A DNA stretch of 64,000 bases from Pontiellaceae bacterium B1224 (GTDB lineage Bacteria > Verrucomicrobiota > Kiritimatiellia > Kiritimatiellales > Pontiellaceae): the NCBI GenBank assembly GCA_029432815.1, contig JAROBA010000031.1, forward strand, positions 1 through 64,000. The letters run 5' to 3'. The notes under the pieces are model-generated. The model saw only the letters and a list, made by a program, of their open reading frames with translations, made no database searches and was not told where the DNA came from. This document shows positions 32,042 to 40,070 of this stretch, in pieces. A program made the position numbers and the translations under genes. Each line of letters starts with the position of its first letter. Position 1 is the stretch's first letter.

Positions 32042-33754
32042 ATGAACTTGTTCATTATCGACGGTATAACTCCGTTTTTCAGGGGCTGCGATCAGGAGAT
32101 TATCAACTGGTCCAAGGCCCCTTTTTCCTGTCTTGAAACGGACGGCGGACTGGATAAGGAAAACGTTCAGAGCATCATCGCTGACTTTACGACCTTCTGT
32201 GAAAAAGCGGCTCATGCGGGTTACAACGCTATTACCCTGGATGATCTGGCGCACTGCTGTGTTTTTCCGTTCTACTCGGACCACCTGCAAAAAAAGATCG
32301 GGGAATATCAGGCGCTGTTTCAAGCGCTCATCACGGTTGCGGCCTCGTTTGAGATGCGGGTTTTCATTACCACCGACCTGCTGTTTTTTAATTCGGCGAT
32401 CGATGAATATGTCGCTTCCCGCAGCGCATCGGTTCGACGTTTTGCTGTGCATGCCTGTCGACAGCTGTTCACGCGGTTTCCTGAAATTGCCGGGATTGTA
32501 ACGCGGATGGGCGAAGCGGATGGGCTCGATGTGAAAGGCGACTTTCATTCGCGTCTGGTGATCCGTAGCGCGAAGCAGGCGCGGCAGATGATTCAGGCGC
32601 TGATACCCGTTTTTGAAGAATTCAATCGGTTGCTGATTTTTAGAACATGGAGCGTCGGGATCGGCAAAGTAGGGGACCTGATCTGGAATACCAAAACATA
32701 CGATGCGGTCTTCCAGGGGTTGGAAAATAAACACCTGATTGTTTCCATGAAATACGGGGCGTCCGATTTTTTCCGCTTCCTTCCGCTCAACCGGCTGTTT
32801 TTTCACGGCGGCCACCGCAAGCTGATTGAATTCCAGGCCCGGCGGGAATACGAAGGCTTCGGAGAATATCCTTCGTTTGTGGGGTGGGATTACGAAAAGA
32901 TCCGCAACCAGCTGGTGGGGCAGAATATTGCCGGCATCTCGGTCTGGAGTCAGACCGGCGGATGGAGCGGATTCCGACGGCTGACTTATCTGGACGACAA
33001 CGCGGTTTGGAATGAAATTAATACCTTTGTCACGGTCCGCATTTTTCGCGATGGAATTTCAGCGGACCAGGCCATTCAGGAATATTACCGCGAACACTAT
33101 CCCGATCCGCATTGGCGCCCGTTGCAGGAACTGTTGAAGCTTTCCGATGACGTCATCAAAGAGCTGCTCTATATCGAGGATTTTGCCACGCGCGATATGT
33201 TCTTCCGCCGCTTACGCGTACCGCCGCTGGTGACGGTGTACTGGCGGCATATTGTGGTGAATCATTTCATGCGAAAGTTTATGCGCTGCTATGTTTCCAA
33301 TGGTCGGAAGGTGGTGAAGCAGGGCTTCCAGGCATTGGAAAAAATAAAACAGATGCAGGAGCTGGCCAATCAGCTGGGTCTGCCGGTCGATGATTTTAAA
33401 TTTCAATACGACACGTTCCGTATCATTGCCACCGTGCGGGAATACTATTTCCTCGACTTTACCCCGGAACTGGAAGAGCGGCTGGTTAAAATGAAAGCCG
33501 AATACGAAGCGAAATATGCCGAACCGCGCTACACGCTGATGCTCGATTTTTCCAGATTTAATCTGCGTAGCACGCACCTGCATCTCATGCTGAGAATGCT
33601 GTTCCGCGGCGAGCACGGCTATCGCCTGTTTGACCGCATCGTCACCCTGAATATTCTCTCGTTTTGTTATCCTGTACTGAAGCGTTACAGCAAAAAAGCC
33701 ATTCCCGAATTTGCTTCCGAAACCGCCATGGGTTTCGACTCGATTTTTAAGTAA
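32042..33754 (+). CDS. Putative TIM-barrel glycoside hydrolase-like protein (family not assigned)
   Basis: 570 residues, no signal peptide (begins MNLFIIDGITPFF). The first ~330 residues alternate strands and helices in barrel fashion: AGYNAITLDDLAH, MRVFITTDLLFF, GIVTRMGEADG, LLIFRTWSVG, HLIVSMKYGASDFF, FVGWDYEKIR and GISVWSQTGGWSGF. The acidic GE after strand 4 (RMGEADG) and the K-Y-G after strand 6 recall the layout of GH67-like alpha-glucuronidases and other clan-D barrels, but no signature fixes a family. The C-terminal 240 residues are helical (LVKMKAEYEAKYAEP). Two palindrome copies (32711, 33326) are translated as FQGLE and FQALE. It probably acts in the cytoplasm on a sugar substrate; this is a weak inference. 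Confidence 0.55.
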   Translation: MNLFIIDGITPFFRGCDQEIINWSKAPFSCLETDGGLDKENVQSIIADFTTFCEKAAHAGYNAITLDDLAHCCVFPFYSDHLQKKIGEYQALFQALITVAASFEMRVFITTDLLFFNSAIDEYVASRSASVRRFAVHACRQLFTRFPEIAGIVTRMGEADGLDVKGDFHSRLVIRSAKQARQMIQALIPVFEEFNRLLIFRTWSVGIGKVGDLIWNTKTYDAVFQGLENKHLIVSMKYGASDFFRFLPLNRLFFHGGHRKLIEFQARREYEGFGEYPSFVGWDYEKIRNQLVGQNIAGISVWSQTGGWSGFRRLTYLDDNAVWNEINTFVTVRIFRDGISADQAIQEYYREHYPDPHWRPLQELLKLSDDVIKELLYIEDFATRDMFFRRLRVPPLVTVYWRHIVVNHFMRKFMRCYVSNGRKVVKQGFQALEKIKQMQELANQLGLPVDDFKFQYDTFRIIATVREYYFLDFTPELEERLVKMKAEYEAKYAEPRYTLMLDFSRFNLRSTHLHLMLRMLFRGEHGYRLFDRIVTLNILSFCYPVLKRYSKKAIPEFASETAMGFDSIFK

Positions 33755-33761
33755 AAAGGGT

Positions 33762-34010
33762 GACCGACCATAAGGACGGTTTCAGTTTGTTGATAAATCC
33801 TACCTCCATTTTTTTTCAGCACCAGAACCTCTCGGCAGTAAGTTTGGACAGGATCATGGGATGACAGAATATTTTTCATAATCAACTGTTGATCTGGCAG
33901 TAATGATCTTGTCATTTAATTATACTGTCCTCTACTCCCGTGCGAGTATAACAACGGAATAAGGTAGTACTTTCTTTATCAACAGTCTGTGCCGGCCATA
34001 AGGTCGGTTT
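33762..34010. mobile_element. MITE-like element flanked by direct hairpin repeats
   Basis: Inverted ends TGTTGATAAAtcCTACCT (33788-33805) and AGGTAGtactttcTTTATCAACA (33962-33984) bound about 195 bases. Outside them the direct repeats GACCGACCATAAGGACGGTTT (33762-33782) and GCCGGCCATAAGGTCGGTTT (33991-34010) occur. Inside lies a REP-like segment (33847-33867, minus orientation). No ORF; non-autonomous. Confidence 0.55.
33847..33867 (-). repeat. REP-like intergenic repeat, copy 2
   Basis: The reverse complement, CTGTCATCCCATGATCCTGTC, differs from 7752-7772 in one base of 21. It lies inside the MITE-like element. Confidence 0.7.
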
Positions 34011-34131
34011 AACAAAAGGCGAACGGTTTGCTTATGCCGACTAAATCCCCAGCTCGTTGAATTCAATCATTAAGAGCGCCGTTTTCCAATGGTTGGAAAA
34101 CGTGAGTTGAATCTATAACAAGGAAGATATC

Positions 34132-35703
34132 ATGAAAGCAGTTACCACCTTTATTCTTACCGCCGGTCTGGCCACCGCCGCGATGGCGCGACCGGCCCCG
34201 TCCACGATTTCGTTAAACCAGATTTCAACCTATGCGTCGGGTATTTTCGACGAAGGAGCCGCCGAGATCGTTGCCTATGATAACGGTTCGCAGCGCCTGT
34301 TTGTTTCCAATGCGCAGGAAAACTCACTCGACGTGCTCGACATCGCAGACCCGGCTAATCCGGTCCTTCTGAATAAGATTGATCTTTCGCCATACGGGGA
34401 TGGAGTTAATTCTGTCGCCGTTCATAAAGGACTCGTGGCCGTTGCATGCGAAGCCGATCCCAAACAGGATCCCGGCACGGTCGCCTTTCTCGATATCGAC
34501 GGCGATTATATCTCTTCAGTCGTTGTCGGGGCGCTGCCGGACATGCTGACGTTTACACCGAACGGGAAGCAGGTGCTCGTCGCCAACGAAGGTGAACCGG
34601 ACGCTGACTATCTCGTGGATCCGGAAGGTTCTGTGAGCATCATTGATCTTAAGCGGGGCGTGGAACAGCTGACCCAGTCGGATGTAAAAACGGTTTCGTT
34701 CGCGCCCTTCAATTCCTTGAAAAAACAGATGCAGCGCGCGCAAATTCGTATCTATGGTCCGAATGCCAGCGTGGCTCAGGATCTGGAACCGGAATACATC
34801 GCCGTCAGCGACGACGGAAAAACGGCGTTTGTCACCCTGCAGGAAAATAACGCCATTGCCATCATCGATATTAAAACGGCCCGCGTCAAACGGATCAAAA
34901 GTCTGGGATACAAATGGCATATCCTACCGGGCAACGAGTTGGATGCTTCGGATAAAGATGATGGTATCTATATTGAAAACTGGCCGGTCGCCGGCATGTT
35001 CCAGCCCGACTCCATTGCATCCTACAAGGTGCGTGGGCGCAATTACTATGTGATCGCCAACGAAGGCGATGCCCGCGACTACGACGGGTATTCGGAAGAA
35101 ACGTCAATCGATGAGATTGAGATTTCCGGCTGGCTGACTAAACGTTTTCCGAATATTCAGGAAAAAGAAAGTCTGGGCCGTCTCGGCACAACAACCGCCG
35201 CTCCGTTCGGCAAATGCGGCGATGTGTATCATCAGTTGTTCAGCTATGGTGCGCGCTCGTTTTCGATCCTCGATGAAAGCGGTCGTCGCGTCTTCGACTC
35301 CGGCGATGATTTTGAACAGATCACCGCTGCGGCCATTCCGGATTATTTTAATGCGAGCAACGACAACGCCAAATTCGACAACCGTTCCGATAATAAAGGA
35401 CCGGAGCCGGAAGGGGTCGTCGTCGGGGAAATAAAGAACCGCTACTATGCGTTCATCGGTCTGGAGCGCGTGGGTGGAATTATGGTGTACGATGTCACCA
35501 ATCCCCGCAACCCCGCGTTTGTTGAGTATATTAACAACCGCGACTTCACGCAGGATGTGGAAACGCCCGAAGCCGGCGATCTCGGACCGGAAGGAATGGC
35601 CTTCATTCCTGCCTCCGACAGCCCGAATGGATCGCCGCTGCTGGTCGTAGCCAATGAAGTCAGCGGCACGACCACGATCTACGAAATCAATTCATCCAAA
35701 TAA
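34132..35703 (+). CDS. Choice-of-anchor I family protein (secreted beta-propeller)
   Basis: 523 residues with a signal peptide cleaved after AMA (residue ~19). The repeats of a beta-propeller run through the whole chain (RLFVSNAQENSLDVLDIADPANPVLL, KQVLVANEGEPDADY, KTAFVTLQENNAIAIIDI, YYVIANEGDARDYDGY, YYAFIGLERVGGIMVYDVTNPRNP). ANEGE(P/A)D, DGKTAFVTLQENNA and GPEPEGVVVG are conserved marks of the choice-of-anchor I family, sometimes annotated as alkaline-phosphatase-like. No sorting signal (PEP-CTERM, LPxTG) is seen at the C-terminus. Substrate and enzyme activity are unknown; calcium-binding loops rich in D and N are likely. A palindrome copy lies 34 bases upstream of the start, and a strong terminator follows. 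Confidence 0.88.
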   Translation: MKAVTTFILTAGLATAAMARPAPSTISLNQISTYASGIFDEGAAEIVAYDNGSQRLFVSNAQENSLDVLDIADPANPVLLNKIDLSPYGDGVNSVAVHKGLVAVACEADPKQDPGTVAFLDIDGDYISSVVVGALPDMLTFTPNGKQVLVANEGEPDADYLVDPEGSVSIIDLKRGVEQLTQSDVKTVSFAPFNSLKKQMQRAQIRIYGPNASVAQDLEPEYIAVSDDGKTAFVTLQENNAIAIIDIKTARVKRIKSLGYKWHILPGNELDASDKDDGIYIENWPVAGMFQPDSIASYKVRGRNYYVIANEGDARDYDGYSEETSIDEIEISGWLTKRFPNIQEKESLGRLGTTTAAPFGKCGDVYHQLFSYGARSFSILDESGRRVFDSGDDFEQITAAAIPDYFNASNDNAKFDNRSDNKGPEPEGVVVGEIKNRYYAFIGLERVGGIMVYDVTNPRNPAFVEYINNRDFTQDVETPEAGDLGPEGMAFIPASDSPNGSPLLVVANEVSGTTTIYEINSSK

Positions 35704-35731
35704 CCTGCACCCACAGGTTTAGTTACATCCC

Positions 35732-35775
35732 GAAGGCCGGCATGACGTCCCCTCATCATGCCGGGCTTCTTTTAT
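35732..35775 (+). terminator. Rho-independent terminator
   Basis: GAAGGCCGGCATGA (35732-35745) pairs with TCATGCCGGGCTTC (35756-35769) apart from one mismatch, followed by TTTTA. It ends the gene at 34132. Confidence 0.85.
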
Positions 35776-35860
35776 AATCTCATGAAATGCTAATGCAGTG
35801 AACATCGACCGCGAATCGGGCTCGTTGATAGTGCTGACGAACTAGAGTCAGGAGCTGAGA

Positions 35861-36547
35861 ATGATTAAGCACACATCTGCAACGCTGCATCCAATTCGCT
35901 TCCCGAGCCGTACGCTCTGCTATCTGTCATTAATCCTGTTCACTTTTGTTTCTGTCACTGCAGAGGCGCTCGATACGCTGAGTCTGCTGGACGACGGGCC
36001 TTCGAAATCGCTGCTGGAAAATAAAAAGCCGATCTATGCGGAGATCAGCGGGCGGGTACCGGTGGAGTTTTCCGATGCATTGACTGTTTTTGAAATGCCG
36101 GACTTTCTGCAACGGGTGCAGGATGAATATGGGAACCAGATCGATGACGAAGAGTCGCCGGAATTTGTCATTAACCAGACGTCCTCCAATACCTATTTCT
36201 ATGTGAACCGAAAGGGCGAGCGTACCGACATTACGGAAGAGCTTCGTAAAAAAACATCAGATGAGACGATCGACCTTATTCTGTATTCCTATGGCAAACG
36301 GTCGTTCGGGAAATACCGCTCGCTGGTCCATATTCAGGTTTCGGACGATGGTCATGGCGGCTCCCGTTATGCCGCATCGATCTATGCCTATCCGGAGAAT
36401 GCCTTCAGTCGGTTCTTTGTTCGGCATTTAGGTTTGATCGAGCGCTATTTCAAAAACAAAACCGATGAAATGACGGAGCTGTTCACAGACATAATCTGCA
36501 GCCTGTGCAGTAAGGGTGATGAGGAAAAGAAACTGGCCGACGCATAA
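35861..36547 (+). CDS. Exported protein of unknown function
   Basis: 228 residues from ATG 35861, preceded by AGGAG. A signal-like segment with a long basic n-region ends at EA (residue ~36, LCYLSLILFTFVSVTAEA). The mature part opens with LDTLSLLDDGPSKSLLENKKPIYAEISGRVPVEF and includes YFYVNRKGERTDITEELRKKTSDETIDLILYSYGKRSFGKY, then HLGLIERYFKNKTDEM near the end. No family recognised. The protein is acidic, mixed alpha/beta, and probably periplasmic. It converges with the DUF3108 gene 8 bases downstream. Confidence 0.7.
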   Translation: MIKHTSATLHPIRFPSRTLCYLSLILFTFVSVTAEALDTLSLLDDGPSKSLLENKKPIYAEISGRVPVEFSDALTVFEMPDFLQRVQDEYGNQIDDEESPEFVINQTSSNTYFYVNRKGERTDITEELRKKTSDETIDLILYSYGKRSFGKYRSLVHIQVSDDGHGGSRYAASIYAYPENAFSRFFVRHLGLIERYFKNKTDEMTELFTDIICSLCSKGDEEKKLADA

Positions 36548-36555
36548 ACCAGGAT

Positions 36556-37521
36556 TCAGCGAGCGGAAACTTTCGATGGCCCGTCGAACGAACGGCCTTC
36601 AATGGTTTCCAGATGACAGCGAATGTAGCCGACGGGGCGCTTGTAGTTCATGCGCAATGGAATCATCGACCAGTCTGGCGAGTCTGCGGCCAGCTGAATC
36701 AGATTGGTTTCGCCGGAAGTCGATGCCAGTTCGGAGAACGGGACGCCCCACAGGGTCAGGTCGCCGGCTTCGCCTTCGGCTTCCGGAGCCAGGCTGATAT
36801 CCACCCGCAGTGCTTCCATTTTCCGGTCGATCGGTTTCACCTTAAACCGTTCCTTCGAACTCTCGGCCGCAAAGGGTTTCACTTCGCCGGCGACGTTAAA
36901 ATAAACCCGGAAGTCGGAATCGTGGGTAAGGGCGCCCTCGTGGCCGAGATAGACGTTCGACATGCGCCGGAGTGTGGCGGCAATGGCGTTGCTCTGCTGC
37001 AGCAGCTCGTCTGCGTTTTCCAGTTCTGTCGTTTTTTCGCCGGTCGTGTAGTCTTTCCGGAAATAGTCAATACCGCCTTCCTTGATGGAATAATAATCGA
37101 GATAGAATTCATGCTTTGGACCTTTGAAAAACGGGTTGAGATATTCGTCCGCATCTTTGAAATAGACCATGGTTTTCAGCTCCGGATTCGACATCACGGC
37201 CACCATTTTATTGTGGATTGAGATTCGGCCGCGGTCTTCTGTTCCGGGCTCGTCGCGGGTGTCGAACCGGACTTCGGAATAAAACGCAGGAACCGGTTCG
37301 CCGTCGTCGTTCAACCAGATGCCCTCAACGGAATAGGCACGGGCTTCGCCGATTCGAAGCAGTTTAATCCCGAAGACGTGGTAGGAAATCTGATAGGTCA
37401 GTTCAACGCCCTGCTTCGTGGCCTGAAAGCGTTGCTGGATGGCCTGTTTGACCGGCTCTGAACGGGCCGATGCGCAAAGCGCTAACAGTAGGCAAATCAC
37501 ACGCACACATAATCTTTGCAT
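36556..37521 (-). CDS. DUF3108 periplasmic protein
   Basis: 321 residues. Signal peptide (MQRLCVRVICLLLALCASARS). The body contains TYQISYHVFGIKLLRIGEARAYS near the N-terminus and a run of VYFKDADEYLNPFFKGPKHEFYLDYYSI, GIDYFRKDYTTG and LWGVPFSELAS. The opening (gE-x-L-x-Y-x-(v/i)-x-(w/f)-x-x-(l/i)-x-(v/i)-G) is that of the DUF3108 family, beta-rich envelope proteins of unknown function. Length is at the upper end of the family. It is convergent with the unknown exported protein and divergent to the GNAT gene. Confidence 0.78.
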   Translation of the reverse strand: MQRLCVRVICLLLALCASARSEPVKQAIQQRFQATKQGVELTYQISYHVFGIKLLRIGEARAYSVEGIWLNDDGEPVPAFYSEVRFDTRDEPGTEDRGRISIHNKMVAVMSNPELKTMVYFKDADEYLNPFFKGPKHEFYLDYYSIKEGGIDYFRKDYTTGEKTTELENADELLQQSNAIAATLRRMSNVYLGHEGALTHDSDFRVYFNVAGEVKPFAAESSKERFKVKPIDRKMEALRVDISLAPEAEGEAGDLTLWGVPFSELASTSGETNLIQLAADSPDWSMIPLRMNYKRPVGYIRCHLETIEGRSFDGPSKVSAR

Positions 37522-37578
37522 GGTTACTCTCCGTTAAGGAATTAAGACGTCAATCTATTCGATGGGTGTTAGTTAAAC

Positions 37579-38298
37579 ATGAGCATAAACCAAGAGCTGA
37601 ATCTTCCCGTTGCGCCCGGTGCAAAAAAAAAGAAGGGCTGCCGGGCACGCCCGTTCAGGCCGGCCGACCGCGTGGCGGTCCGGCACATCTGCTGCGAAAC
37701 CGGTTTTATGGGAAAACCGGTCGATCCGCTCTATTCCGACCGCGAGGCCTTTGCCGATTTTTTTACCGGCTACTACACCGACTTTGAGCCGGAATACTGC
37801 CTGGTGGCCGAAAGCGTTGCCGGTGAAGTGGTGGGTTATATTCTCATCGCCACCGATTTCAAAAGATATCCGGCGCGGCAGGCGCGCGTTGTGCTGCGTA
37901 CTATTCCTTCCGTGGTTTGGAAAATACTGACTGGGCGATACGGAAAGAGTGACTTTGCCTTCCTGAGCTGGCTGTTGCGCAAGGCTGGCAAAGAGACGCC
38001 GGAAGCACCGAAGCAGGCCGCTCATTTTCATATTAACATTCTGCCGGAATGGCGCGGCGAAGCGGGTCGTCATCTGCTGATTGCTTTTCTGAAGGCCATG
38101 CCGCAATGGGGAATCGGGCTGATCTATGGGCAGATGCAGATCTATCAAACACGCCGGGCCGGAAAGCTTTTCGAGCGCTTCGGATTTCAGGTGTACGATA
38201 AGCGGGAAGTCACCAAGTTCGAGCGCTTCGGCGTGAAAGGCGTTCAGGTTGCCACGCTCGTCCGCGACTTTTCGGCAACAGAAAATCAGGTAGCCTAA
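37579..38298 (+). CDS. GNAT-family acetyltransferase
   Basis: 239 residues. The N-terminal tail is basic (KKKKGCRARPFRPADR). The core follows the GNAT order: RPADRVAVRHICCETGFMG, EYCLVAESVAGEVVGYILIATDF, then after an insertion of about 55 residues HFHINILPEWRGEAGRHLLIAFL, the acetyl-CoA loop (RGxAGRxLL instead of the usual R/Q-x-x-G-x-G/A), and GLIYGQMQIYQTRRAGKLFERFGFQVYDKREV. The substrate cannot be read from sequence. It is nine bases upstream of the DUF2334 deacetylase gene, and the pair heads a cluster of sugar- and lipid-related genes, so acylation of an envelope sugar is a reasonable guess. Confidence 0.85.
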   Translation: MSINQELNLPVAPGAKKKKGCRARPFRPADRVAVRHICCETGFMGKPVDPLYSDREAFADFFTGYYTDFEPEYCLVAESVAGEVVGYILIATDFKRYPARQARVVLRTIPSVVWKILTGRYGKSDFAFLSWLLRKAGKETPEAPKQAAHFHINILPEWRGEAGRHLLIAFLKAMPQWGIGLIYGQMQIYQTRRAGKLFERFGFQVYDKREVTKFERFGVKGVQVATLVRDFSATENQVA

Positions 38299-38307
38299 AC
38301 TCCGCTC

Positions 38308-39114
38308 ATGCAAAGTTCATCGACAGGAAAGTTAGTGGTTAGCTTTCACGACCTGCACCCCGGCACGATGAAATGCTGTATCCGTTTTCTCCAACGATTG
38401 GAAATCATCGGGGTTCCGCGGGCCAGTCTGCTGGTGGTGCCGAACTGGTACGACAAGCTTTCGCTCACCCGCCACCCGGAATGCTGTGCATGGCTGCGCG
38501 AACAGCCGCACGACATCAGCCTGCACGGTTGGACGCATCTTGCCGGGCATCGGGCCGAGAAGCCGATTGAATGGCTGATGGCCAACAAATATACCGCCGG
38601 TGAAGGTGAGTTCTATAAACTGCCGCCGCACGATGCAGAAATGCTGATTCTCCAGGGATTGGAAGTTTTCAGGCGGATCGGCATCGAGGCGAACGGATTT
38701 ATTCCGCCGGCGTGGCTGATGAAGGAGGCGCATCTTCCAATCCTTGGGAAAGTCGGGTTGGATTATGCCGTAACGCTCAATAAATTTTTCGACGTGCAGC
38801 GCAATAAGGTATTGCGCGCGCCGGTGCTGTGCACCACCTCGCGCACGCCGCTGCGCCGGGCTCTCACCCGGCAGGTGGTTTCCGCGCTGGCGAAAAAGCA
38901 CGCCAACGAACCGATCCTGCGCATCGCCGTGCATCCCGTCGATTTTCGCTATCCTGAAATCGAGGCGTTTATCTATCGGCTGATTGCCCAATGTCTGGAA
39001 ACGCGCGAGTCGACGACCTATGATGAATTAGTTGCGCATCAGGGTTTTGAAAGTGCGAGCAAAGACCACGCCGCCGAACAGCAGATAGAAGTGGTAGGTG
39101 AAAAGGCGCCATAG
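38308..39114 (+). CDS. DUF2334 polysaccharide deacetylase-like protein
   Basis: 268 residues. VVSFHDLHPGTMKCCIRFLQRLEI begins the fold with the SxHD motif, whose histidine and aspartate bind the metal in NodB-type deacetylases; DISLHGWTHLAGHRAEK provides the second metal histidine block (HGWTH), and the last strands contain LRIAVHPVDFRYPEIEAFI with the final histidine. These features place it in the DUF2334 branch of the carbohydrate esterase 4 fold. It lacks a signal peptide. The protein would remove N- or O-acetyl groups from a sugar precursor. Its last 87 bases overlap, tail to tail, the membrane protein gene on the other strand. Three near-copies of the palindrome lie in it (38389, 38650, 38735). 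Confidence 0.85.
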   Translation: MQSSSTGKLVVSFHDLHPGTMKCCIRFLQRLEIIGVPRASLLVVPNWYDKLSLTRHPECCAWLREQPHDISLHGWTHLAGHRAEKPIEWLMANKYTAGEGEFYKLPPHDAEMLILQGLEVFRRIGIEANGFIPPAWLMKEAHLPILGKVGLDYAVTLNKFFDVQRNKVLRAPVLCTTSRTPLRRALTRQVVSALAKKHANEPILRIAVHPVDFRYPEIEAFIYRLIAQCLETRESTTYDELVAHQGFESASKDHAAEQQIEVVGEKAP

Positions 39115-40050
39115 CAGAATGGCCACGCCCACCAGGTTGGCGGGCATCAGCTGCGGCAACGCCACTGCGGCGAGCACCTCCACGCTGCCGCCGCCGCCCG
39201 GGGCCACGGCGACCATGGAAATAAGATAAAGCGCGCCCTGCATCACAATTAGGGGAAGTGGATTGACCGGGATGCCGAGCAGAAGAATGGCGAACGGCAG
39301 TACGCTGTAGCGCGCGGTGAACTGAACGGCCGTCAGTAAAAAATTCAGCACCAGCACGCCCCGGTGATCCTGGAAGATCAGCCGGGTGGCGGTGCGGCCC
39401 TGCCGGAACCCGTGCGTCAGTTTTCCACGCATCAGCCGCAGGCGGCCGCCCAGTCGTTTCTGTTTAAAGTACGGTTGTTTTTCCAGGCTTCGGAAAATGA
39501 TTTTCCGAAAGAGAAACAGGCCGACGGGAAGCAGGAACATCAGCAACCAGGCGGGATTCCAATCGTTGGAAAAAGCGGCGCTGTCGAGCGTTAAATATTG
39601 CAGCAGGGCATAGAGGGCAAACGGCATGATGCAGGCGAAAAAGAGAATGTCCAGAAAGACGTCCGCCGCCAGCAGCGAGCCGCCATGGACGAAGGAGATG
39701 CCCGATTTTTTCAGGAATCCCAGCCGCACGGCCGTTCCTCCGACGCCGCCAGGTGAGGCCGCCACACCGAACTCGGACGAAACCGCAATGGCCCAGGCGC
39801 GGCGGAGCGGTAGCGGGGTGCCGATGCAGCGGCTCATCAGCCAGAAGCGTACGCCGTTGCACGTCCACGACAGCAGGACCGGTATTGCCAGCAATGGCAC
39901 CAGCGGCCAGCTGATGTTGTTCTTCAGCAAATGCAGGGTCTCGCCCGACGAAGTGAACAGCAGAACCAGGCTCGATGCCACCACGGTGATGACCAGTCCC
40001 TGAATGGCGATGGTGGTGAATTTTTTGAGGTTCAGTTCGGTAGACTTCAT
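39028..40050 (-). CDS. Lysylphosphatidylglycerol-synthase-TM/UPF0104-type membrane protein
   Basis: 340 residues with eight hydrophobic segments. AWAIAVSSEFGVAASPGGVGGTAVRLGFL and VAPGGGGSVEVLAAVALPQLMP match the two conserved re-entrant glycine-rich blocks of the lysylphosphatidylglycerol synthase membrane domain (UPF0104), a flippase-like fold shared by MprF and by stand-alone proteins near glycosyltransferases. No soluble synthase domain is attached. It probably moves or holds a lipid-linked substrate. It overlaps the deacetylase gene by 87 bases at the 3' end, and the 20-base gap to the upstream GT4 gene indicates one transcript with it. The gene order with GT4 is typical of glycolipid loci. 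Confidence 0.85.
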   Translation of the reverse strand: MKSTELNLKKFTTIAIQGLVITVVASSLVLLFTSSGETLHLLKNNISWPLVPLLAIPVLLSWTCNGVRFWLMSRCIGTPLPLRRAWAIAVSSEFGVAASPGGVGGTAVRLGFLKKSGISFVHGGSLLAADVFLDILFFACIMPFALYALLQYLTLDSAAFSNDWNPAWLLMFLLPVGLFLFRKIIFRSLEKQPYFKQKRLGGRLRLMRGKLTHGFRQGRTATRLIFQDHRGVLVLNFLLTAVQFTARYSVLPFAILLLGIPVNPLPLIVMQGALYLISMVAVAPGGGGSVEVLAAVALPQLMPANLVGVAILLWRLFTYHFYLLFGGVVFARTFKTLMRN

Positions 40051-40070
40051 GGAGCTATGGCACTTCGCCC

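Larger units (their letters stand above)
33755..34131. other. Gene-free spacer: MITE-like element, REP copy and a palindrome copy
   Basis: No credible gene. It holds, in order, a hairpin (CCGACC-ATAA-GGACGG, 33765-33780), the inverted-repeat element 33788-33984, a second hairpin of the same sequence type (CCGGCC-ATAA-GGTCGG, 33992-34007) and a perfect 15-bp palindrome (34084-34098) 34 bases before the next start codon. Confidence 0.65.

Noticed and set aside
33903-33925. Pho-box-like sequence (TTGTCATTTAATTATACTGTC) upstream of the choice-of-anchor I gene
   Set aside because: The two TGTC units are 16 bases apart instead of 11, and similar words belong to the REP-like family in other spacers.
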